DNA of 64,000 bases, from assembly GCA_963210315.1 (NCBI GenBank), contig OY723274.1, positions 372,001-436,000 of the forward strand, in the 5' to 3' direction. Of this stretch, positions 51,695 to 63,720 are shown piece after piece. Origin of the DNA: Rhynchopus euleeides. Lineage: Eukaryota; Euglenozoa; Diplonemea; Diplonemida; Diplonemidae. A program made the translations under genes and the position numbers. The notes below the pieces were generated by a model, which was not told the origin of the DNA, made no database searches, and was given only the letters and a program-made list of their open reading frames with translations. Within the stretch, counting starts at the first letter, position 1. Each line of letters opens with the position of its first letter.

Positions 51695-52315
51695 TAGGGC
51701 AGTGATGTCTGCAGACGCGGTCGCAACGCGTCTGCAGCAAATCGGCAGACGTGCAGACGTCTGCAAACGTGCAGACGGCTGCAGTGTTGGCCCGTGTGTG
51801 CCCAAAGCAAAGCAAGCAGAGAGTGAAGTGACAGTGCATGTGCTGTGCCCCACACCGTGCCTGTCTTGCGCAGCACGGCACCCCTGTGCAAGCGAGTTGA
51901 TGAGCACATGCTCGCAAATTAGGCGCCTTTGCCCCAGGTTCTCCGGGAGACCTTCGCCACGCCATCTTCCACTTTGGCGTAGGCTTCAGTGAAGGCTGCA
52001 AAGCCGGCTTGGCCGCCGCCTTCACTGCGCCTTCGTTGACACCTTCATTCCCGCGCTGCGGCCTTTATAGGCACAGCTCCGGGCGCATGTGGTGAGCAGG
52101 GCCTCCCAAGATCGGGTGGCGCCCTGGGGATGGGACCTGAGGCCCCATCTCCAGGGCGCCACCCGATCTTGGGTAGTGTGTAGTGGCGCGGTTTGCTGGT
52201 CCCTCGTGCTTAGCCAACATATGTACAACGCTGCAGACGCGTCTGCAGCAGATCGGCAGACGTGCAGACGTGTGCAGACGCAGACGTCTGCACGTCTGCA
52301 AACAGCACTGCCCTA
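51695..52315. mobile_element. TA-bounded element E (621 bp) with GCAGACGTCTGC palindromic arrays
   Basis: TAGGGCAGTG at 51695 and CACTGCCCTA ending at 52315: the same tips as element C at 9511-10400, but the subterminal arrays are built from GCAGACGTCTGC and GACGCGTCTGCAGC instead of TTCGAATA. The interior has a long hairpin at 52105-52173 (CCCAAGATCGGGTGGCGCCC with its complement, stem about 30 bp). Confidence 0.9.
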
Positions 52316-53462
52316 GGGGGGGTCAAACCCTTAGTAAAAGGTGTCAATGTGACCCCATTTTTCAACTTCTGCGCTAAGTGCATTTTTCGGGCAAAAAATC
52401 ATGTTCTCGACCCCAAACCGGTCGGGAAATGCCGCAAACTGTGGTTTTCAGCACCAGGGGGCCAAAGAGAGCACTTTTCTTGCGGTACTTTTTTTCTGGC
52501 CCACATGTGGTACCAAAGGGGGGTTCCACATGGTGTGTGTGCAACGGTGGTGGCAGACCTGCCACTACCGGCCATCGTGACACACCAATAGAGACCACAC
52601 AGTCTCGGCGGACGACAAACACTAGAACTCGAATGACAGCTGCACTTGGCAAGCAACAACGGCCAGGCGCCACTCGGGTTCCGTTTGGGGGAGGCTATCT
52701 GGGACAAAGTACGGCTGGCTAGCTGAATCTTGTGCACGCGTCTTACACAACCGAGACGTGCTCAGGGCTTCTCAAACGAAAAAATATGCACATTCCTGGT
52801 CTGGCTGCTCTCGAGGTGCTGCTGGGTGACGAGCTGCTACTCAGCTTGTGATGGCGACTGTTTCCTACTGCTGGTTCAAGGCTGTGTTGGTGCTGTTGAA
52901 GACGGACGCAGCTGATGAAGGGGGGCCGTCTGTAGTTGGCGCGAAAGCTGTTTCCAGTCATTCGAAAGTGGCGTGTTGCTCTCCCGGATCCGCTCAAAGT
53001 TTCCAGAACGGTTGCCTGAATTATGTGGAAACCTAAAAGTCGGGATTGAAATGGTACAGAATCACTAAGACAGCACCCGTACTACTCTCGTCAGGGAGGG
53101 GTCTGCAGTGTCGATGTTGACACGACTGCTGAAGGAAAGATGCTGCCAAAGCCATATCTGATCGAGGTCTGTGATAGACACTGCACATGAGGCACATCAC
53201 AGACCTGAAAACATGTAGTTCTGGTTTAGTTTTGGCCCTTTTTCAAGCGACAGCCCCAATCAAACCCCCCTTTGGTACCACATGTGGGCCAGAAAAAAAG
53301 TACCGCAAAAAAAGTATTTTCTTTGGCCCCCTGGTGCTGAAAACCATAGTTTGCGGCATTTCCCGACCGGTTTGGGGTCGAGAACATGATTTTTTGCCCG
53401 AAAAATGCACTTAGCGCGGAAGTTGAAAAATGGGTCACATTGACAGCATTTGACCCCCCCTA
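52314..53462. mobile_element. TA-bounded inverted-repeat element D (1,149 bp)
   Basis: Starts TAGGGGGGGTCAAA and ends TTTGACCCCCCCTA, arms about 210 bp (GGTACCACATGTGGGCC, GGTCGGGAAATGCCGCAAAC in both). The tip is shared with A and B but the arms are a different sequence. The left TA is the right TA of element E. Confidence 0.9.
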
Positions 53463-56422
53463 CCCCCCCCCCCCCCACACCCCGAGTTGAACAAAAAAAT
53501 AGTACAGAGCTTGTTGTTGTTGCTGGGGGGGGGGGGGGTATTTTACTTTGATGCCTCGCTCGCCTCACAACAACGACCCATCATGCAAGTGAACGGAAGG
53601 CCGTGCATACACAAACAAGAAGATGACCGATGATCCTTTTGTTTTGTGATCGACGAGCTCGTTCGCCGTTGCAACATGGGTGCGCAGCCAGTGTGGGCGT
53701 GAGCAAGTAATGGCAAGGCGTTTCATGCTGGGATAAACCGGGGGGGAGCCCTCGATACCAGCCACAGCTCGTCAGTCAGTGAGGGGAAGTGGGGCTGCTG
53801 CTCATTTCAAGTGGCAGGAAGCAGGCCTCCTCTCACCGTTTCTCGCTGAGTCACGTTGGCAATGTTGTGGATTAGCGGACCCGCATCGTACAGAAAGTCC
53901 ACGAAAGACTAACGCACGAGATCCGCTATCTGAGAGTCACACCTGGTAGCGAAGGCTGTTTGAAATAATGAAGATGTCGACGGCCGTCTCCCTGACGTCA
54001 GGACGACGAAACGTGAAGTGCACAAATAACGCCCCTGCCACCCCCCCCCCCCCCCGCGAGCAGGGCTGTAATATTGAAAAAACTGTTGCTTTGAGGGGGA
54101 GGGCGGCACAGGAAAATATACCGCATGATTTCTCTTTGTTCTCTGAGGGAATCGACAACCAGAAGGCTGATAGGCGTGGGTATGTCATTCCGGGAGCCCC
54201 TCCCAAAGCCATCGGTTCGGCAACCCCAAATATTAGAAGGGTCCCCTCCCGGCGGTGCGGCCAGGCTTGGCATACACACACCACTGCCAGAAAGAGGTGC
54301 GGCGTGCCGACGCACCTCTTCTCTGGTAGGGCCGCAAGGTTCTGTTAACCGAGTCTGTGAGAGCCCAGACATCCAACCCACCCTTCAGCTGCTGCTCGTT
54401 CCCCATGGCGTGTCATGCGGAATAAGCACCTTTGTCTGGGTGTCGTGGAAGTGTTTTCTTTGCGTCGCATGGCAAGGGTTCAAAATCGAAGAAGCATTCT
54501 TTCGTAGAGAATATGGGCCAGATCATGCTGAATTTCGGTTGACTGTGTGCGGTGCTCGATAACATCTGCCACACCGGACAGGGAGTCTGCGAATCGGCGC
54601 CATTTTTTTAGCACTTTTTCTTAAAGCTAAGGCGGCTGGAGGGAAGGAGAGAGAAGGTTCAGACCGTGAGGGGGGCAAGTGTCGCATCATACGATCGGGG
54701 GAAGTCGTGTCCAACCGACTTCCCCTCCCCGCAGACGAATGGGGCTATTTTTTTCTCTATTGCCACCCCCCCCCCCCCCCCAGAGGCGAAAAACAAAATG
54801 GAATGCCAGCCCCCAACACCCCCAGTCTGCAAGGCGAGCGAGGAAGAGGGGGGGGGGGTGTGGGCGAGAAGACGTGAGTGCCTCTCGACCCAGGGAGCGG
54901 TCATAGCGGTACGGAACCACGTGAACAGAGCAGAATTTTCTAAGCCCGCCTGTTTGTCTTCATCTGAGAATACCCTTCCCCCCACCCCCCAACTCCCCGC
55001 CTCGTCTGCAGGGCTTCCCCGCCATGGCGTGCATGCGCACGCTATGGCGGGGAAGAGAAGTTGGCCCAAGAACAAACCGCTTGGCATGACGACCAGCCAG
55101 ACGGGGTTGCTTCTTCATTGTCAACCCAAAGTTCGAACGCCGTCCCCGATAAGAAAAAAGGAATGATGGGATTCTTCCGTGTTGTTTGTGCAACAATACC
55201 TGCGTTGGGGCGTGGAGTGTAGGTGAACAAAACATTGCCCCCCACTACAACCCTTCTTTTTTTAGATTTGAAAAAGACTTGGAGTTGCGTTCTTTGTTTG
55301 TACGAACGGTGCCTGCTAGTGCATGTGTGCAGATACCGAACGCTGCCACGAGTCTTTTTAGTGCGAAAAGCTAGCTGTTCTTCCAAACGATTTCCGTGAG
55401 CACGGTGCGTAAAAAAAAACAGCAACGCGCTGCCCAGCAGAACTGTAACTCGCAGCCCCGAAACATATGATTCGTTGAGCGCACACTTGTGTCCCAAGGC
55501 TGTGTTGAGCTCCTTTAAAGTGGCCTGATAAGACGTTACATCCTAAAACCATCGAGTCGTACGATTTGTTCTCCTTCGTTATTTTTCGCAATTTTCGCCC
55601 CATTCCGCCACCCTCCCTCCTCCCCCCCCCCCCCCCCGTAACCAACGGTGTTTCTTTGAAATGCAGAACACCCTCTCCCACAGGCTGTTTGGGAAGCGTT
55701 CGTATTGCGAAGGGATCCGCACGGCGAACAGTTTTCTGATCTCGGCGAACTGTAGAGGAGACGCCCGTTCAGTCGCCCTCCGTGCAGCCCCACTCCACAC
55801 ACCCACGCGTGAATAGCTGTATAGTGGGGATCCGATCACACCCTGACGAGACATATCTTGATGTGGTATCCATCCATACAACCCCGAACACACAAACGTA
55901 GATGATAAATGGACCAGGTGAGTTGACGGCACCCCCTTAGAAAACACCAAGCGGGTCAGTCGTGGTTTGGTCCATCTGCCCGTCAGGTGGGCTGCCATGC
56001 GGGGACAGCGTGCAGCAGTGCCCACCCCCGAAACCGTGAGTGCATCAACCCGAAAAAAAAAAACCCCCCCCTCATCAGCAAGCTGTGGCCCCTCAACGTA
56101 GGCCCCGCGCTCTCCGTGGCAATGATGACCCCCCCATGATGATAAATCACGCACCAATCTGGAGACATGCCTTGGCGTAGGCTGTGGCCAACCTCTGATC
56201 CGTGCTCCTCCGAAGAAACCTCAAAAAAAAAACTGGCCCGAACACTCACATTACATACGCACGCGCGGCTGCCCATGGTTATGTTTGGAACAGGGGTTGG
56301 CCCGTTACCAGCTGAACAGCACATTTACACTTACACACGAGAATCGTTTTTAGCTTTGTGCAGGGCGCGCACGGCGGCCTCTGGCGTGCCCTCCGCTGCC
56401 CGCACGCACACACACACACACA
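53463..56422. other. Spacer with long homopolymers, no gene supported
   Basis: Several G- and C-runs of more than ten bases. One C-run followed directly by AG (54766-54783, plus strand) looks like a splice acceptor but no exon follows that I can recognise. CA repeat at 56404-56422. Confidence 0.4.
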
Positions 56423-56782
56423 TCAAGCCCTCAAGACTCTTGAAGCGGCCTGACTATTTAGTGTCTTCGTCGCAGCAAGGGGGCGATATATACCACCCTT
56501 TTTATTGATTTCACGTGTCAGTGTTTGACTTTTTCGCAACTTCATTTCTTCCTTTTCTCCCTCTCCAACCCCACCCGTGACACCACCAGGGTTTAGCTAG
56601 CCCTGGTCCGATTATCCCCGGTTCTTCGCTGAAGAGACGCGGCCGGGGGGAGGGGTACGAAGAGCACGCGTCGAAACCGGTGTCACGCCGTGTTGGGGAA
56701 TCCTTCGGGAGTGCGATACTGAAGGGGAGGTGCTACTGCCCGTGCAGGGCGACACCGCCTTAAAACTTTGTAACCACACACA
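56423..56782. repeat. 0.36-kb direct repeat, copy 1, with conserved hairpins
   Basis: Matches 57221-57581 with very few differences. The half from 56586 on can fold: ACCAGGG / CCCTGGT; CCCCGG / CCGGGG; CCTTC / GAAGG; GGTG-x-GCCC / GGGC-x-CACC. It has no long frame. This might be a structured non-coding RNA, but I do not recognise a known class. Confidence 0.85.
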
Positions 56783-57220
56783 AACCCTCTATTCCCCCAG
56801 GCCTGATGAGCAATCCCCCCTTCCCCATGTTGTGATTTCCTTTCTACCTTGCACAAAACATCCCATTTGCCCCTTTACTTCCTTCGAAAGTGTTGTGACT
56901 TCCCCCCTACCCCACCCCTCGGGAGTGCCACTCCTCTGGTGGTTAAAAGTGACCCGCCGTTGTGCCTTCGGCATCTGTTGCGTGTGCCGTCGTATTCTTC
57001 CTATGCACTAGTTATAGCTATCCGGGGGCGGTCTGCTGTCGCACCAGCGGGCTGCCCCACCTCTGCACCCTCGGTTTTTAAGATGTTCACCACAGTGGAG
57101 AATGATCCCCTTCTCTGTGGCGATCGAGCCAAGCTGGACGAGGTTCGCCTTCGGGCGAAGGTCATGTGGGCGGACAAAAGGTGCCTGCTCCTGAGACTCA
57201 TCAGCAACCTGCTTCTTCCT
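56783..57220. other. Spacer between the two 0.36-kb repeats
   Basis: Contains one protein-like plus-strand frame (MFTTVENDPLLCGDRAKLDE, then VRLRAKVMWADKRCLLLRL; about 57083-57241) that runs into the second repeat. No family recognised; a frame on the other strand is equally open. Confidence 0.3.
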
Positions 57221-57581
57221 TCAAGCCCTCAAGACTCTTGAAGCGGCCTGACTCTTTAGTGTCTACGTCGCAGCAAGGGGGCGATATATACCACCCTTTT
57301 TATTGATTTCACGTGTCAGTGTTTGACTTTTTCGCAACTTCATTTCTTCCTTTTTCTCCCTCTCCGACCCCACCCGTGACACCACCAGGGTTTAGCTAGC
57401 CCTGGTCCGATTATCCCCGGTTCTTCGCTGAAGAGACGCGGCCGGGGGGAGGGGTACGAAGAGTACGCGTCGAAACCGGTGTCACGTCGTGTTGGGGAAT
57501 CCTTCGGGAGTGCGATACTGAAGGGGAGGTGCTACTGCCCGTGCAGGGCGACACCGCCTTAAAACTTTATAACCACACACA
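57221..57581. repeat. 0.36-kb direct repeat, copy 2
   Basis: Second copy of 56423-56782; the copies start 798 bp apart. Followed by a CA microsatellite (about 57572-57590). Confidence 0.85.
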
Positions 57582-60500
57582 CACACACATGGTAAGATAT
57601 TTATTTAGTATTTTGTGTGTTCGCGCAGACCCACCGAGCGAACTCTGATGATGTCTTCGCTGCCACACACAACACACACACAGTCCTTTGTCACAGTCCA
57701 GAACACACCAACACACGGCTCATGACGCAATACCCCACAGATTCAACAATCCGATCTGACCGAGTCCGAAGAGCCCTGGAACCCCGTAACCCTTGCCCTC
57801 CAGTGGCCAGGTGCTATTTTACCTGGATGTGTGGATGGGCCCACGCCGCTGAGCACTGGCTCAATGAAACATTGAGGGGAGGGGTGTCCACTATCGGCAT
57901 ATAGTTTTCGGCAAAAGCTTGTTCTCGGCAGGTTTTCACCTATCAAATATAGGGGGAAAATGTGCCAAAAAAAACACGCGCCGTTTTCGGTGCCGTAGCA
58001 AAGACCCTCTCCCCCCCCCCGAACATGAATTGAATTATTGACACGGTGCCTCGGGTCGTGACACAGCCACACGCCCCCCTTGTGGGGACACGTGGTGGAT
58101 CACGTCCGATCACAAAGGAAAGGGACACTCAGAACAACACCTCAGACTCCCCAGGACGCATGTTCAGTTGGTACAGCGTGTCTGGTTTTCATGCAACGGT
58201 CTTTCGTGGACTTCCGTTCGATGCTGGCCTGCGAACCCAACATTACCAACACCAACGCATTGGCAAGTTGGGCAGTGCAAAACATCTTGTTTTTTTTTGG
58301 CATTCTTGGCAGGCAATCTGCAAGTTGCCGACGGGGTACTTGAGATATTTTTTTGTATTTGTTGTTTCACTTGAGAGGAACACGATATTGGTGTCTGAAT
58401 AACGAAAAGGGGGAGGGAGGGAGAGCAGGTTGGGGAGCGAGAAGGGGGGGTGGGGAAGGAGAGGGGGAGAAAAGGGATGGGGAGGGGAGGGAGGGGGGGG
58501 GCCAAACGAAAAAAACCAGCTCGCGATACGAGCTCTCTCTTCTCCAGAAACCCACCCCTCCCGATACCCCCCCCCCCTCCCCTCCCTCCCCTCCCCCCCC
58601 CAACCCCAACCCGTCCCTCCCGAACAGCCACGTGCCTGCCCCCCGCCCCGCCCCCCCCCCCTCTCTCTCTCTCTCATACCCATCCCGTCACAACCGAGCT
58701 GCAATCTCGAAAGATGCACGACAGAAGAGGCATTCTTGCTCAGAGCAAGATGTGCCACCCTGGTGCACTTGCAGCACCGAATATATGCTTAATATACCGA
58801 AGGAAAGAACGAGACAAAATGAAGACGGCCGAATCAGAAACTGACAAATGATGAAGTATAACGTGTTTGCGGGGTGGGGTGATGGTGTGTTCGGGGGGGG
58901 GGGGGGGGTGGTGGGGGGGGGGTGTGGGATAGCAAGGGGTAACAATGCGGGATGGGGGGAGGGGGGGGGGGGGGTGGCGTATGGGTTGCCCGCTGGGGGG
59001 ATTTTTTGTTTTTTTTTGGCATCGACCACCAACCTGACGTGTGTGAGGCAACCAGGCAGCGGCGTTCACACTGGTGCTTTTTATTCTGTTCTCTTCCCGA
59101 CAAGCATCTTGCGAGGCGGGAATGAGGGTGGGGGAGGGGGGGTATTCGTGCGAGTTTGCCGTCACACAACAAATTCACACAACACACACAAACAAAAAAG
59201 CTTTTGTCCTTGCTGCCAATCCACAACACATTTTCCGCAGGCATATTTTTTTAAAACTCGGAGCACCTCGTACCCATCCGCCCCCCTCCCTCGCCGTACA
59301 CTACGCCAGGATAGTGTTGGAATATAATTGATATTTTGAACGACCTTTTGAGTGATTTTTTTGACCATACTCTTGCAAGAGGGGCCGCACTTTTCATGTC
59401 CCAGCAGCACGCTTCAATCGGCGTGGAAAGTTCCATGGAGGTCGGGGTGTGTGTGAGTGCGGAACAACCTTTATCACGTAATGACTTGCCACCACCCAAT
59501 TGAAGTGTTGCTGTAAAAAAACAACAGAACCGGTACTCATTTCGCTTTATGGTCGACACCCTGTCCAGCAACATGCATGAAACACATTCGGACTACTTCT
59601 TGCTGTATCAAGGCGTGTGTTGAGGCCCTGTGAAGTGGCATGAAGGTGCCAAGCCTAAAGAATCAAGTCGTACAATTTTCTTTTCGTTACTTTCGCAATT
59701 TTATCCCCGCCTCGCCGCTCGTAACTAGCAAGAGAATCAAAGATAGAGCCACCACAAAGCAAATGTGTTTTTTGAGGATGGTGAAGGCCGTGGGGGCTTG
59801 GGAAGGTCGTCATTGTAAGCAACATATCCCGGCAGCACAGCCAACCGGTGCGCGCGTTCCGAACACACTACACAGGGCCACCAAAATGCAACGCCTCGGG
59901 GCCAGGCCGAACGGCCGGGTTGCAGTTCGGCCCAAACACCCAATGCGCACCCGCGTGTGGGGAGGGAGGGGGGAGGGGGGTCGGGAAGGGAAAACACAAG
60001 GGACACAGGGGGGGGGGGGTGGGGGGCGTGGGGGGAGGCCCCAGGCGAGGGGAGAGGAGAGGGAGAAGAAGGGAAGCGGGTTGAATTAATTTTGTAATGA
60101 ACCAGGCACTTTCTGTGCGAAAATTCGTGCGATTGAAGAAGGAAGGGGGGTGGGGTGGGGGGGTAAGGGGGTGTGATGGGGGCAGCAGTAGCCACTGCGT
60201 ACCCCATAATACAAGGGGGAACGGCGGCGGGCTCCATCACTGCCTATTGCATGCGATCTGGGTTGGGAGGGGAGAGCGGGCATTTTTATTTTGCAAAAGG
60301 TTTGCTATTTTGGCCAGGCCTTGGCCATCAACAACCTTCGGGGTAGAGTGGGCAGTCGGGTGGTGGTGGGGCAGGGGACGGGTGTCTGTAGAAACAGCCA
60401 CTCCACACGCCGGATAAAAAGGAGACCCTACGCGTGAGGGAGTGCGGGGCAGGGGAACGACTTGTCTGTGTGCAGAAGTGAATTATCCCCACGCGACCCA

Positions 60501-60790
60501 TCGAGCCTTGAAGATTTCCTGGGGTTTTTTTTGTTGTTGTTGGGGACATGCTGTGTCACGACCATAACACGCAATGGGGAAACGGGGCTTTGACTGATTT
60601 GAATGCACTAATGATTCAGGGGAGGGAGGGGGGGGGGGGTATTGAAATCGAGGTAGAATGAATCACAAGAGTGATCCCCTTTCACTGTTTTTTGCAGGCT
60701 GTTTCTGAGATCCAGTGATATACTCTAATGATTCAGGGGGGGGGAGGCAGAAGAGAAAACTCCGCTGGACAAACTTTTTTTTTTGGTACC
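57582..60790. other. Low-complexity spacer, no gene supported
   Basis: Purine/pyrimidine-rich stretches (58405-58500 G-rich, 58560-58675 C-rich), long G-runs (58896-58980) and one diverged piece of the TTGGCATCGACGACC repeat (59019-59050). Direct repeats of AATGATTCAGGGG at 60608 and 60726. No convincing protein. Confidence 0.4.
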
Positions 60791-61690
60791 TACCCCCCCC
60801 CCCCCGTGTTTAAGTCCCCTATCCAAACGTCAAAATCGGGGCCAAGGGGACTTAAACACATCGGAGGGGACTTAAACACGCCTGCCACCTGTTTCCTGAG
60901 GGAACCGGGGAGAGGCCGGATTATATCGATTCCGAGGCACATCTGGACAGATTCTGGGGACCTGGGTGCTGGGGCCTCAAACCCCTTTGCCTCTCACACT
61001 GCTTCAGGGCCACCCTACTCTGCCAAGCACTGCCCATAACCACTGACTTGGGGTGGTCAGGCTGCCAAAGCTGCAGGGCAAGCAACCCAAGGGGGCCTGA
61101 AGCGCAAGAGATGTCGTGCCTCAGGGGTTGATGCTAGCCCTGGGAGGTGTCAAGCTTTCCGCTAGATGTCCCCTGGAAGATGGCATGTCCCCTGGGCCAA
61201 CCGACGTTCTCCCCTGGGAGACGGTACACACGGCGGGTGCTCAGGCGGGGCCAGCTGGGGGTGGCAGTATGGGTGGCGTGGGGATCCGAGGGCGCTGAGC
61301 ACTGGCACACTGCGGCCCTCGCCACTGCTAGCAGCCCCGCTGTGCCGCAGAATTGATTCCCGACCCCAGTGCGACAAGAGGGGCACGCTGGCGCACGACC
61401 TGCATCGCACAGCGAGGCTGTGGATGAGGACGAGCGACGTGACCCGGACTGCCCCCTGCGGGGCAGTCCGGGCCACGTGCGGGTATCCGAAGCCCCCAGG
61501 CTCCCTCCCTGGCCTCCACACGTGCCTCACATCCTGGTGGTCCGCCAACGGACACCTGGAAAAATCGAGAAAAAATGCCCCCCAACCAAACTACTAGACC
61601 GGGGTGTGTAAGTCCCTTCGGGAAAATTGGCCGCCGAGGGGACTTAAACACATCATATGGATAGGGGACTTAAACACGGGGGGGGGGGTA
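60791..61690. mobile_element. TA-bounded element F (900 bp) with GGGGACTTAAACACG tips
   Basis: Starts TA, a C-run and CGTGTTTAAGTCCCC. Ends GGGGACTTAAACACG, a G-run and TA. The motif also repeats inside both ends (60851-60885, 61637-61650). The right half holds the 275-bp repeat shared with 7180-7456. No transposase frame. Confidence 0.9.
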
Positions 61691-63480
61691 GGTATCGACA
61701 ATCACAGGCACTGCGAGAGCTAGGCTACTGCACAGGCTTGTTCTGTCCCATTGTCGCCCCTAACTTTTTTTTTGTTGAGCACACACGTTGTGTCAGGCTG
61801 GGGGCTGAGGTCCAACAACTTTTCCACGCCCCCTCCTTCCACGCCACTCCGTAGCCAGTCAAGGGGGGGATCTAAATGGGGTGGAAACGAAGTTTTGTTT
61901 GTGCTCCGCCCTCCGCCCCCCCCCCCCCCCAACCCCCCAGCCCTTCCCCCCTTTCGTTTTTTTGTGCGATGGCTCCCATGCACCGATGTGATACACGGTA
62001 TGTGTGACATCAGACCCAAATTTTCGCCCTCTCCCGTTCTTTCTGCTGTTTCGATCACAATCGATAAAACTCAACGAATCAGGCAGGTTTGCAGAAGGTG
62101 TGTGTGTGTTGTGGATCGGTTGGATTGGGGTGTCACGGGTGGGGGGGGGGGGGGGTGGAGGAAGGCTTTACAAAATACATACGCAGCCCATAGCGAGAGG
62201 GTTGTATGGCAAGTGACCCTGCCTCATTGCATGGGGTTCTGAGGTGGTCGCAAAGCAGGGTGGAGATATTAAAAAAAAGACAAAAAAGGCAAAATTGGGA
62301 TGGCCTTCCTTCACTCGACATGCAGGTTGTACAGTCCGAGCACTAGTGGTAGTGACCCTGGGGTGGCGGTGGTATTTGAAGTAGAAGTAGAAGGAAGCAC
62401 AGGGATGATCTCCCTTCACTCGTTGAAGGGTGGGGGGGGGGGGGGAGGGGGGGAATGGTACGAAGTTAAAAATATCATTGATGAACGGGTTGGGAAGTTC
62501 GGAGGTGTGGGGAAGTGGGGCGGAGGCGGGGCGGGGGGTGGGGGGGCGCGATCAGGCCAGGTGCAGCGGGAGTGTGATAAAAGGCAGTAAGATCGCAAAA
62601 AAGATCAACAAAATTGGAGTCCCCCCCCCGCCCGCCCGTCCGCACCCCCCCCCCCCTCCCACTCCACACTGCTCCACTGGACCCGTCCGCACCCCCACCC
62701 CCCACTCCCACTACCCGAAACAAATCAGGGATCAAGAGGGGGCCAAGCAAGAGGGCTATTTTTTTGCCTTTCTGTTGTTGTTGCGCAATACAGCGCGGGA
62801 GAGGGAGAGAGAGAGGGTCAGTGGGGGTGAATTTAGACGAAACACCTTAGGGGTGGAGGGGGGGGGGGTCTTCGCTACCCGGTGCCGAAAACGGCGCGGT
62901 TTTTACTTTTTTTTTTGGGGGGGGGCCCCCGGGGGGGGGGAGCTGGTTCGATTCCTCTTCATCTTGATCCTATTTAGAGGCGGTGATGAAAAAAAAACAA
63001 ATCTCCCCGAACTTTTGCCGAAAAACTTGCCGGGTAGAGAAGCCCCCTTCACCCCTCCTCTCTCCTCCCTGCTGGTTCCATTGCACTGACAACCCCAACA
63101 TGCAGGCAGGTCCTGGGTGGGTGTGTGTGGTTGTGTGGTTGTGCCCCACAGCAGAGACCACACCAAGAGCAAAGCGCCCTCGGTTTGTTCAGGTAGACTC
63201 AAAAAGACCTGGTGTCTGCTTCGTGTGCACAAGCGGTCTCTTACACGACACTGTAATCATACACGTGTGTGTGTAGGTGGGTATGTGCGTTTTGCAACCA
63301 GATTTTGCGTGGCGTCCCTCTTTCTAGGGTCCTGACCACTCCGGTGCTAACGCCGTCACAGCACTGCCCCCCGTGCCGGGTGGTGCTGTGTGGAGTATGT
63401 GTCGCCATGTGAGCCTGAGATTTCCTACATCCTCCAAATCTGCAGACATAGGGTCGCCACAACCCACCCATCCCACGTGA
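61691..63480. other. Low-complexity spacer, no gene supported
   Basis: Long C-run at 61917-61930 and G-runs at 62140-62155 and 62430-62450. A GGGGTCTTCGCTAC piece at 62866 belongs to the small inverted-repeat family. No convincing protein or RNA gene. Confidence 0.4.
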
Positions 63481-63489
63481 TGTGAGTAC

Positions 63490-63720
63490 CGTAAACGGAA
63501 ATATTGTGGACCGTAATAAAGGTGAACCGTACTATAGGTGGACCGTAAAAAAGATGGAACAAGTGGGATTTTTCCGGAACTTGGAACATTTTTACGGTCC
63601 ACCTATTTTACGGTTGGGATCGTGGACTTGGCGGTTTTTTTACGAGTTCCTTCGCGACGAAGTCGCGAAGGAACCAAGGAAATCGTACGACTGAAGCTGC
63701 AGGATTAACACCACAGGGCC
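63490..63720. repeat. GGACCGTAA repeats and a 13-bp-stem hairpin
   Basis: GGTGGACCGTAAAAA at about 63538 pairs with TTTTTACGGTCCACC at about 63589. Further CCGTAA copies lie before and after. At 63646-63674 a perfect hairpin GTTCCTTCGCGAC-GAA-GTCGCGAAGGAAC follows. This is probably another short foldback element or its end. Confidence 0.8.

Noticed and set aside
62944..62960. GGTTCGATTCC, like a tRNA T-loop
   Set aside because: The sequence before it cannot form acceptor, D or anticodon arms; no tRNA structure.
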